From: Anabas testudineus
Lineage: Eukaryota > Chordata > Actinopteri > Anabantiformes > Anabantidae
Reading direction: 5' to 3'
Assembly (NCBI RefSeq): GCF_900324465.2
Contig: NC_046616.1
Coordinates: 16,797,095-16,861,094 of the forward strand
Length of the DNA stretch: 64,000 nt
Below are positions 54,683-64,000 of this stretch, one piece after another. Within the stretch, counting starts at the first letter, position 1. Each line of letters opens with the position of its first letter. Both the position numbers and the translations under genes were made by a program. The notes beneath the pieces are model-generated. The model made no database searches, had not been told where the DNA came from, and saw only the letters and a program-made list of their open reading frames with translations.

Positions 54683-57600
54683 TTAGTGCTTCTTTTTCTT
54701 TTGTTCTTGTAGGGTGTGCTGTAGCTCTCTCAAGTTTTCTGACAGGAGCTCTACTTCGTCAAGACGACTGCTGAGCTTGGCATCGAAAATGTAGGCCCTA
54801 ATGTTGTCAATCTGCTGCAGCAGCAGTTCTTCCTCTATCATGTCCAAATCGGGCAAATTCTCGTCATCATCATCATCCCCATCAAAGGGGTTGGTCGAGG
54901 CTTCTGGAGAATTCCCAGAGGCCTCCATGAAAGGGTTACCTGCATCAGAGTCATCCTCCTCCTCAAAGGGGTTGCTAGGTACAGTCTCAGCCTGTTGGTC
55001 CCCCTCAACATCTTCATTCTCATCAAAGGGGTTGTATTCCTTCTTCCCATTGGCTACTTCTTTGTGTTCCTTCTTGATTTCCTCAAAGAAAGGATTGGAT
55101 GGATCCTCCTCAAGGGGAGTAGATTCCTCCTCATCAAAAGGATTAAGAGAGGTGCTATTCTGTCCTTCAACACCGGGGGGAGTTATGTGCCCCCCTAAGC
55201 TTCTCAACCTAGGAGGTGACTCCTCTTGGCTTGTGAGAGCAGGAAACGCTCTTACAGAAGACGGGCTCCTCTCAGCTTTAGGAGTCAGATCCTCTGCTGC
55301 AGTGTCGTCTTCTTCCTGGAAGCCCTCTGTCGTGCTGATATCCAGTGACCTCTCCCAGGTGAAGGAAGGCTGGGTTAATTCCACAGTTTGACCCAGACGC
55401 TCCCTCTCCTCCCTTTCCCGGGCCTCCAGGCGATGGAGCTCACCCTGCTGCAGGCTCTGCTCGTCAGCCAGCTTTTGGGAGAGAGCGATAGCCAGGCTGG
55501 TCTGCTGCTGGTCGTATTCATCCTGCAGCTGACGCAGGTTCTCCTCCAACATGGCTACCTCGTCTGTTCTCTTGGCATCCCGCGCCTGACGGAGGAACGA
55601 CTGAATGTTCTCAATCTGCTGCAGGAGGGGGTCTTCCAGCTCGCTGCGTACATGAGTGGAGTCTGCAGAGGGCAGCCAACCACCAGCTTTGGTTATGCGT
55701 GGTGCTGTAGGCCGCTGTGGCAGCTCTCCGTTGGCGCTGATAGGCGGACGGTTTCTCTCAGATTCCTGCCTCCTCTTCAGCGCCTCCTGCGCTGCCTGTT
55801 GAGCAGGAACACATATATATAGTAGACAAATTTAATGACTTTGTGACAAATTACAAATCATTGGAGAAGTATCAGTTCATAATCTCACCAGTCTTTCTTG
55901 CTGGAGTCTCTTCTCTTGTTCCTGTTTCCTCTGTTCTTTCAGCTCTTCATATTTCTCCTTAGTGGGTAAAGACATGAGACCTAACAACTTCTCCTAAACC
56001 AGGAAGAACACAAAGACAATAATTAACTCAGGGGAAAGGATTCCCAGAGGTTTCCATGAGGGGATATACTTTTTAAAGTGTTTCTCTGAGTTATTATACA
56101 CGGAGCTGTGTTTTATCAGCTTGTAGAAAGGGATTATACTAACATAACAGTTTACTTATTTATTACTTAAAAGCATGATCTATGACCTTGGTATAGCTGA
56201 AATGATTTTATTTGTAGTTCCCATGTCTATGTATATTTAATCTGAATGCAGGGTATCATCTTGTTTGATGTTGAACTTGTCTCACCTGGACAAATAGCGT
56301 AGCTGTATATCGAACCATCTTCTGCAGCTGGAGTGCCTTTGGATGTGGTGGTGGATCATCTTTCAATCCCAGCGTTAAAATCCTCTTGCTAAGAAAACAA
56401 CACAAAACTCTGTTTGATCTTGAAAAATTCAGTGTTTGACAAACTGACATCTGGGACTAACATCTACCTTAGAGCATCGATTAGTTCGTAGTATTTCTGT
56501 ACTTCCAGTCTCAGTCCACCAGCAGTGTCAAGATTGTATGTGGTTTCTCCAGCACTGTAGAAGTATAAAGCAATAACAGTAAGCAATGAAAAACTCTCTA
56601 AACATTTCTATATCATATCAGAAATATGGCTTAAATTCCTATTTTTTAATGAGGCTTACTTAAGAGACTCAGCCATTCTGATGTATTCTGGAGCTTTTTC
56701 ATCTACCTTCTCCATGCACATCCTTAGCCTCTGACAGGAAAACAGGGTATGAGAGAGTGAACAACAGGAAACCTCAAAAGGAAAACACTGAATGCTAGGA
56801 AGAATTCAACAAAACAACTCGGGACAGCTTAAAAAAAAACACAGAACTCCACTTCTGTTAGAAACTGGAAATTGTGAAATCTGAAATGACTCATTTCATC
56901 TCACTTATTTTACCAACCTCATAAAGTTTCACTACATCAGGCACGTGGTCTTTCTCTTCCAACTTCTGCTGTCTCTTCAGCAGTGTGTCCATGCAGTGGT
57001 GGCAGCAGCGGATCTTCTCGTCATCCTTTTCCTCCAGCATGGAAGTCACACTGCTCAGGCTGCTGATGCTGCCTCTCCTGGATCCCATCCCACTGCTGCC
57101 ACCTCCTGCTGGAAGAAACGTTGACTGACCAGGGCTTCCAGGTACACACAGGGCCTCGCGTGTCCCATTAATCAGCTTTTCTGTAAATGGACAAAAAACA
57201 TTTCACAGCAATGACACATATACAGGAAAACCGAGGCTTGGATCCAACATACAGTGGATATTTGATTTTTTTGAGTTTTGTTTATACATACGGGCTAGAG
57301 GTAAGGGAACAAATTCCATGCACTTCCGACACATGATGGATCCACAGAGGCGACAGTGATGCCGTCTGTTCCGGATGTTGAACTTGTTTCCACAGTCAGG
57401 GCAGAACGGGACATCTGAGTCACTGACCCATGACACCACAGACTTCTCAATGGCTACAAAAAGACAATGAACGGACATCAGTTTATGACATTAAGTAACA
57501 CAGTGACAATTAATATAGAATCTATAATAAAAAAAGACAGACAAACCTCTGATTTTGGCAGCATCTGAGTTGGTCCTGTCAAAAGATGTCAACTGAAAGG

Positions 57601-58387
57601 ACAGTTTAGAAATGGTAAATGCCTGGCACCACTATGTCGATGTCAAGTCTACTCTTAACAACAGCAGGAAAAAAATTACGATTTGAATGAGTTGTGATAT
57701 GCTATTGTAGACGCACCTTTTCTAGTCTAATTATTAGCTTGTTGACCTCAATGACATAGTGATCTATCCTGGCTGCCCGGTGTTTTTTAAACAGGTCCAG
57801 GTGACTTTTTGTTGCCCCTACAAAAGAAAAGAGGACAATTACTGATCTATTATATAATTTAAGACCTGAGAAACCTGTAGAAATTTTGTAGCAGTACTTG
57901 TCAGTGCTCACCCAGTTCCTGAGGCTCCCACATGTATGGGTCCACACCTCCATAGTAGAAGGACTCATAAGTGCCAGTATCTGGTCTGTCGTCTCCATCC
58001 CTCTTTAACAGCTTGTCTTTAGCTTTCTTTGCCTTCTGAACCAAACCTGTGCACAGAATAATTGGAGGTAAAGGACAAACTGCAGTGGAGTTCAGTGACT
58101 TAGTTTATATCAATGCTAGTAAGCAATTTAGCAATTTTAGACTCTGTTTTGAGTGAGAACATGAAAAGACTTAAATGGCAGAGTGTGTGGGGGTCAACTA
58201 GTTTAATAAACAAAAGTCACTCACTTTTGAGCTGTCCTCTAACGTGGCGATCATCCCCAGAGTGCTCCTCTTCATAGTGGTCTTGGAGTTGATAGAATGA
58301 CTGAAGGTCTTTCAGGCAGAGTGGGCAAAGAAAGCCCTCCTTCACTTCCCCTGTGCCCTCAAAGGGAGGAGGATAGCTGGAAGCCAT
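54683..58387 (-). CDS. rbsn: rabenosyn-5 (FYVE effector of Rab4 and Rab5)
   Basis: Early-endosome tether that binds PI3P, Rab5, Rab4 and EHD proteins and drives receptor recycling. Coding exons in transcript order: 58387-58225, 58046-57912, 57817-57717, 57592-57547, 57453-57292, 57180-56918, 56730-56660, 56554-56468, 56388-56286, 55993-55889, 55795-54683. All joins are in frame and give 782 residues (human 784). Seen: an N-terminal C2H2 finger (C21, C24, H37, H42), a FYVE domain from about residue 157 with WVSD and RRHHCR, coiled coil, the internal Rab4-binding-type helix (DPLLQQIENIQSFLRQA), six NPF motifs for EHD binding between acidic stretches, and the C-terminal Rab5-binding helix (LLLQQIDNIRAYIFDAK). 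The start MASSYPPPFEG matches the family. The upstream in-frame ATG at 58450 is more likely in the 5' UTR. Confidence 0.96.
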
Positions 58388-59249
58388 GATAGAAGTTGGC
58401 TGCGATGTTGAAAAAAAGATGCAAGGTACGAGCTTCCTGCTTTGCCACACATGTCACGGGGCGTCCAGCCCACCTCATGTTAGCTCCATCATGCCAGAGA
58501 ATCTTCTGGGACACTGAAGAGAAGAACAAAACAGACTGTGGCTGCATGGATTAAACAACAATCACAGATGATCTGTAACTCAATTTTAGAAGATTGTGAA
58601 GCTGAAATATAATAAACTGATTGTTTTGAATACTAAAACATAGTTGGTTGTTACACATGAGCAGATTCACTTAATTACGGTGTAATATTAATCTTATTAG
58701 TGAAGTAAACATGTTCAAATGTACTCACACTCAAGTTCACTTTTAGCTAATGATTCAGCAGTCAGTTTAATAGTTTGCAAAAGCGTTACTCATCCAATAT
58801 TTTGCAGTAAGACTAATCTTTCATTACCACATGCACATAAAGACTTTACACGTTACACCAGCTAACATTAACATTAGCTAAGAGCTTTTTCTCTAGCTCA
58901 CTCAGTCCATCTGCAGCTATAACGTCACCCAACCCACGAAGAGAGCAAGACACAAACTTGACTACTAGATAGCTTTTATTCGGCTACTTGCAAGCGAGTA
59001 TTTTATTTGGTGTGTACAGTCTGCACGTTAACTGTGCCATGGATAAACATATTGTTTATTAATATGGGAACACTGACGTTATCCTGAACAGATAATGTAA
59101 CGTTAGCTTAAGAATGCTAGCAGCAGCTTCGCTTTTATGAGCCCATCGTTTCTCTAATCTATTTACTTAAATCAAGGGGACAGATAATTACCCGTTCCAC
59201 AAAAACAAACAGTCGCTGAGCTATCAACAGTGTGGACCATGTGTACTTA

Positions 59250-59400
59250 CAAATATATTAGAAACTGTGCTGGTGACAGTTTAGATTCCCTCTGACAACA
59301 GCAGCAGCAGCAGCAGCCCTGCCTGGTCATGTGATTAGCATTCAGTCCGTACGGCAAGCGACGAGGAACGAAAGCTGCAAGGCTGTTGTGCAATGTGGGG
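59250..59400 (-). promoter_or_regulatory. rbsn: rbsn promoter and non-coding first exon (probable)
   Basis: On the minus strand a donor, ATATTT|GTAAGT, ends a possible leader exon at 59251. Upstream sequence contains CpGs and a (CAG)n run at about 59299-59317, which lies in untranslated DNA. The acceptor of the exon holding the start codon is near 58515 or 58400, so one or two 5' UTR arrangements are possible. Confidence 0.4.
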
Positions 59401-60727
59401 AACTGCTTCATGGACCGCAGGTTCACTGTGCCTCACTTGGCATGGAACGACTGATGGACAGCAAATGAGAGCCTTAAGGTGAGTGCTTGAGACTCAGTGA
59501 TGGTGAATGAAAGTTATTAAATAATTGTTTCAGTTGTGGTTTATAGTTTATATAGCTGCATGTGCAGCTTAGTCTACATCTCTGACGCTCTAGAGAAAGA
59601 AATACTATTAAGATGTACTGTATATTGTGCTTAGTTGGAAAGGATATACACAAATTATACATGTTTTGGATGGTACATATTTTGTGTCATCTCTTGGCTT
59701 TGGAGCATTATAGTTCATGCTGTATACTGTAATTGGCACTTTCCTGCCTAATGGTCTATACATCTCCTCCAGACTAAAGATTACCTATGCAGCTGAAAGT
59801 TGTGCATGTGTGTTTCAGAGGAGCGTCACTACCATTAGGCCTCTGTCTCTAACTCACATATTTTGATGAATAAATTGCATTTTGATCAAGCCTGTGGACA
59901 GCTGCTCCCGTGAATCTGATGGACTGAACCCAATTAAACTGAGAAGAGGCTCCCTGACACCCCCTCTGCTACTGAATTGCATTAATCATTCTACATGCAA
60001 CTTAGGTAGGCTCACTGCTTCATTGGACTTAACACTAATTAGACATAGCTATAGTCTAAAACAACAGTTAATAGACTTTAATTGTACAGCAAATGTGTGT
60101 ATTTACTGCAAATAAAGCATGTTTACCAATACTTTTATTGTCAGACAAAACAGCAGTAGCTGACTTTAATCAAATGCAACTTTTAATTTCCAACATTGGG
60201 TAAATAAAACTTAGTCCATGCAGTAATATCTAGAAAAATAAGCAGTGACACAGTTTATTTGCTGTGGTATTCATTATATTTTACATAAGTAGAAAAGAAT
60301 AGCACACAAATCAGTCAATGAAGGGATTTCCTAGGCATTAATGTAAACTTTCATTGAGACTATCATACTTCAAGCATTAGTACTGTACTGACCAGTGTGT
60401 GTTGCCTCACAGAGGCAACATCGCAAAAAGCCAGTAACGCTTCCCTTGAACTTGATTTTATTAGGTATCCTAATCAATGGGTCAATAATAATAATTAAAT
60501 AATTAATAATAAGACACGCACTCTTGTGAAAAAAAAAAAACATATTTACAACGATTTGGTCAGTTTGGAGGTCAATTACGGACAAGCTCTCTCTCTCTCT
60601 AAAAACAAAAAGTGTTTCGCGATGATGATACAGTTACTGCCCGCCAAAGAAAAACTGTGGCACAAAAGGTTAAATGATGTAAATTATTTTTTCATTTTTA
60701 ATAAGTCATTGTCACTTAATTTACACA
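59401..60727. other. gap between rbsn and trh
   Basis: Nothing coding recognised. A (CT)n run lies near 60588. Confidence 0.5.
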
Positions 60728-60733
60728 TTTATT
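60728..60733 (-). terminator. trh: trh poly(A) signal
   Basis: Minus-strand AATAAA about 48 bases after the trh stop; another lies near 60254. Confidence 0.55.
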
Positions 60734-60780
60734 TGTTTACAATACAGCAGTGCACGCACAGCAGAGCTCGCGTTTTGGAC

Positions 60781-62051
60781 CTACTCTCCTTCCTCTAAAT
60801 CATCCTCGGGTGCAAACCTTTTACCCGGGTGTTGTCTCTTCTCCTCGGCGTGATTCTTGTTAATGTTATCTAAAAAGTCGAGCAGCAGACTGGCCTTGCT
60901 GCAGCTCGTAGGCTCCAAAACATCACATGGACTGTTTGTGCCTAAATCCGGACTCGAGTTATCCAAAAAGCGTTTTCCTGGGTGTTGACGCTTTTCCAAC
61001 TCTGATGGGTTTTCGTCTCCCTCCACATCCCAGTCCTCCTCGCCATCCTCATCCTCGGAGTAACGCTTACCTGGGTGCTGGCGTTTGCTGTGCAGCACCA
61101 GATAGCGCTTGCCGGGGTGCTGTCGCTTAGAAAGTTCACTCAGGAACATTTCTGGGTTGTCTGAAATGAGTCCGGACGTGGTGCGCTTTCCCGGGTGTTG
61201 CCTTTTCTGGAGCTCCGTGAACGAATGCATTTCATCTTCGCGTTTCCCCGGGTGCTGTCTCCTTTGAACATCCAAGTACTCATCATCCTCGTCTTCTTCT
61301 CTCCTCCCCGGATGCTGCCTCTTCTCCAAATCTTCGCTGTACCTTTTTCCTGGATGTTGTCGTTTAGTCACCCATTCTGGCTGAGAGGAAAATCCCACTG
61401 GGAAAGAACAAAATGATGTTTAGATTACTTCAAGGAGCTTGAGGACCTTGGATGCCCATGTACTGCGAAGTGGGTTTCCCTAGCCTTTCTACACCGTGCG
61501 TAAATTACGCATATGTGTACTTGACGGTCCATATTCTTTGCATGTTTTGAAGCACAGTTATCGTAATTATCCAAAATGAGACATTACGGAAACATCAGAT
61601 TTCCTTATGCATTACCAGAAGTGGAGCGCAGAACTTATCTGAGCATCAATGCTGCCACTTTACAGACTTTCAGAGTCAGAATATTAGATACCTCCCGCTT
61701 CACTCCCTTCCCAAAATATCGAGGTCGTGAAAGTAGAAGTACAACTGCTGACAAATTTAAAACAAAACCTCTGGCACTATTATTATACACCTGAGACACA
61801 TCAGCTCAGTGGTTCTGGGTCGCCAGTAAAAATTCATCTATAACATTGTAATTTTACGCACCGTTTCTGTCGTCTTCATCCTGCATCTTTCTGAGAATGG
61901 ACCGTAACAGGAGACTCTCTGCTCTCTGTAGTATGATATCGTCTATGGTCCTGTGGTCCGCCTCATCCTCACCAGCGATGCCCTGTCCTCCAGACAGCGC
62001 CAAGTTGCAGAGCACGAGAGAAGCCAAGATGAGGAGACATGTCGGTTTCAT
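60781..62051 (-). CDS. trh: pro-thyrotropin-releasing hormone precursor
   Basis: Secreted neuropeptide precursor; each QHPG unit is cut out at dibasic sites and processed to pyroGlu-His-Pro-amide. Coding exons: 62051-61862 and 61397-60781, joined in frame to 268 residues. Seen: signal peptide at residues 1 to about 20 ([20 protein letters not shown]), an N-terminal spacer with a Leu-rich helix, then eight progenitor units: six KRQHPGKR, one KRQHPGRR (second) and one RRQHPGKR (third). Acidic spacers separate them. The first unit starts at residue 75 and the last lies 10 residues from the end. The single coding intron splits the precursor before the hormone repeats. A non-coding exon splices in just upstream of the ATG (acceptor at 62069/62070). 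Confidence 0.98.
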
Positions 62052-62469
62052 GGTAATTTAGTTGATCGTCTGTTGGAGAAATATTTTGTGGTCGGTGGGA
62101 GATATATTAGTCAAGTGAAATCAAAGCGTGGTTGATGTGCACTAGTCTGCAAACACTCCTCCACTGCTGTAAGTGTATTTGACTGAGTGTCGAGAACGTC
62201 TTATTATTCTGAAAGGAAATGTAAAACTATCAGGGGCCATCTTTTATACAATGCAAATTGCAACATGATTCAATTATAGTTATAAAACGTTTTCTTGAAA
62301 CGTGTCTTTCTTTTGCACCTGAACTGCACCGCAATGGAAACAAATGGAGTAGATTGAAGTTGTTTTACAGAAGGAAAGCAAATGGCCAAAACGTAGTGTC
62401 ATGCTGTCTGAAAACCTCTGAAATAACCTAAATAGTGGAGCATAAATGTGATCTACAATACGATGAAGC

Positions 62470-62511
62470 AAAACCACTAAAGTCAAATATGTATTTGACT
62501 TTAGTGGTTTT
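62470..62511. repeat. perfect 20-bp inverted repeat with 2-nt centre in trh intron 1
   Basis: Arms 62470-62489 (AAAACCACTAAAGTCAAATA) and 62492-62511 are exact reverse complements around TG. It lies between the trh non-coding exon and the ATG exon. Not a recognised terminal repeat of any element in the window. Confidence 0.95.
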
Positions 62512-62545
62512 CGTCAGTATTTGTTCTGACGTGCGTCAAACTCAC

Positions 62546-62700
62546 CTGAGAAGTATCCAAGTTCTGCTCGTTCCCAGTCACCGTTGAGCGCAGTGATGAT
62601 AGTTGATCTCAGCCTCTGTCAGCAGTAGGTGACCCGTAAAGGCCAAGACGAGGATTATGAGCAGACAACTTTCCGTCTCAGCATTTATACTTACGGAACA
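62546..62700 (-). promoter_or_regulatory. trh: trh promoter (TATA) and non-coding exon 1
   Basis: A TATAAA on the minus strand (62684-62689, context AAGTATAAATGC) predicts a start near 62655. The leader exon then ends at 62546 with TCTCAG|GTGAGT and splices to 62069. A short TATA-driven promoter with a 5' leader exon is the known layout of vertebrate trh genes. Confidence 0.75.
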
Positions 62701-64000
62701 CTGTCGTCACACCAACGCTGGCTTCATTTTCAGGATCCCTCGTCCACATTGATGTCACCAAGTCGTGCGTAACTGGATGCGGTGAATGATCGCCCTGTAG
62801 GGGCCGCTGCCCAATTTGTCGTTTGAAAAACAAAATCAACGTCTGAATGTGAGATGGACAGCTGGCTCAGCTGCGATGACCGGATAAGATCAAATCCATT
62901 CATAAAAATCTGAACTAATTAATAATTCATCTTCCTGGTGCGGCTTTAATTTAATTGTATCGTATTTCACCAGAATGGCGACGAATATCATCTCATTTAT
63001 TTTAATTGCTCTGTTTAAAACAGGCAGCTGATTTGGATTGCTGTTTATCACTCGACGACGTACATGTTGTGAGACTGTAACAGAAACGTGGGGCGCTAGT
63101 AAAGGCTGCAGAGAGATGCAGTCATATATTTCATAAACACCCTAAGGTCACAGGACGTACTGGGAGAGCTGAACCCATCTGCTCTTTCTATGTGCAAATA
63201 ATGCACTTTCCGGTCACGACGCAACACAGTTGTATGTATCAGTGGTGGATCTAACAAGAGTAAATGATTTCGACTTGGCACTTTTCATTGTTGAAAATTC
63301 TCAAGCATAGCCTCTTTGTTGTTACTTTAATTTATGTTAAGTAGATTTAAAGTTCTTACACCACCATATTGTTCTGCATCAGTCTCATACTTTCCAGATC
63401 TTTACTGACACTATTTCCACAGTGACTAATTAAATCTCAAGACTCCATGATTGTTTAGGCTACATCATTCCAATAAAGCATCTTCTAAATTCATATTTAC
63501 ATACCTTGTGTGCTAATGTAAAGTTGCTGCTTCATGCAGCTGCAGTTGATCTGCAGGTGAGGAGAGATGGCGCAGTAAATAACATCCCAAGGATCAGTTC
63601 ACACAAACACAACAACTCAATTTTTCTTTAATCCACATAGCTGTGATTTGATTTTCTGAGCCTTCGAGGTGTATACAGATGTATGCCATCTAAAAAAGAT
63701 TTATTTCCAACTGTCTATTTCTGTGCAGAAGGAGGTGTTTTGTGTCAGTATCAACTTGAGACCTCCACAAGGACACACAGTGACGTGGAAGTGGATGTAA
63801 ACACACAGCTTTCGCCTCAGCTGGACATCAGGTCAGTGGTAGTTGGTGTGTTGTCACGACTGAGCTGGCCTTGGTCATCAGTGTGGATTTTTGTGAGGAA
63901 CTGGCTGGATTCCTGCTAAGAAAATAAATATTTTTGGGAGATGTGGGCCCATAAACTGCATGATATATGGCACTGTGCACTGTAAGTCCCATGTTTAATC
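62701..64000. other. upstream region of trh
   Basis: No gene recognised up to the window edge. Several short open frames lack family resemblance, codon structure or splice sites. Neural and hypothalamic control elements of trh would be expected here, but none can be named from the sequence alone. Confidence 0.45.

Noticed and set aside
54801-55391. Plus-strand Ser-rich open frame (196 codons)
   Set aside because: Antisense shadow of the acidic, NPF-rich last exon of rbsn; Ser runs are the complement of the Asp/Glu codons.
58388-58450. Upstream in-frame ATG as the rabenosyn-5 start
   Set aside because: The extension shows no family resemblance, whereas the MASSYPPPFEG start matches the known protein; it is probably 5' UTR.
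59299-59317. (CAG)n run as a possible polyglutamine tract
   Set aside because: It lies in the untranslated 5' region of rbsn with no open frame around it.
60781-61397. Regularly spaced repeats resembling a CRISPR-like or satellite array
   Set aside because: The repeats are codons for the KRQHPGKR hormone units in one open frame with acidic spacers; the organism is a vertebrate.

Overview
This window looks like nuclear DNA of a ray-finned (teleost) fish. It has spliced genes with mostly short AT-rich introns, fish-type Tc1 transposons, tRNA-derived SINEs and LINE tails, and every protein-coding gene has a clear vertebrate counterpart. I would guess a percomorph, but the sequence alone does not fix the species.

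Region 1 (1-25.1 kb) is a head-to-tail array of five cytosolic sulfotransferase genes (copies A to E), all on the minus strand. They belong to the fish SULT1 'cytosolic sulfotransferase 3-like' type. Each can be assembled exon by exon with open frames and the same internal exon lengths (139-129-101-127-98-175-113 nt, the last extended in E); A, C, D and E also start with a 7-codon exon. A and B are divergent, while C, D and E are close relatives. D and E share near-identical introns, so the array is still evolving. Between and inside the copies lie remains of Tc1 elements, L1-type LINE fragments, a LINE endonuclease fragment and a repeat shared by the flanks of C and D.

Region 2 (26.5-35 kb) holds wdr46 (plus) and b3galt4 (minus), a convergent pair that is also linked in the extended MHC region of mammals. 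Region 3 (37.7-59.4 kb) holds nr2c2 (plus), mrps25 (plus) and rbsn (minus), which are neighbours on human 3p25. Region 4 (60.8-62.7 kb) is trh (minus), encoding a thyrotropin-releasing hormone precursor with eight QHPG hormone units. The window therefore joins an MHC-linked block to a 3p25-type block, flanked by a lineage-specific detoxification gene array.

The genes do not form one pathway. The sulfotransferases act on small phenols, hormones and xenobiotics in the cytosol. WDR46 is a nucleolar ribosome-biogenesis factor, B3GALT4 a Golgi ganglioside glycosyltransferase, NR2C2 an orphan nuclear receptor, MRPS25 a mitoribosome protein, rabenosyn-5 an endosomal Rab effector and TRH a neuropeptide precursor. 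I see no unmistakable new system. The most notable points are the SULT array and its signs of gene conversion, a stop-codon loss in copy E, a changed PAPS loop in copy A, an in-frame alternative acceptor in nr2c2, the eight-unit TRH precursor, and two long near-perfect palindromes.
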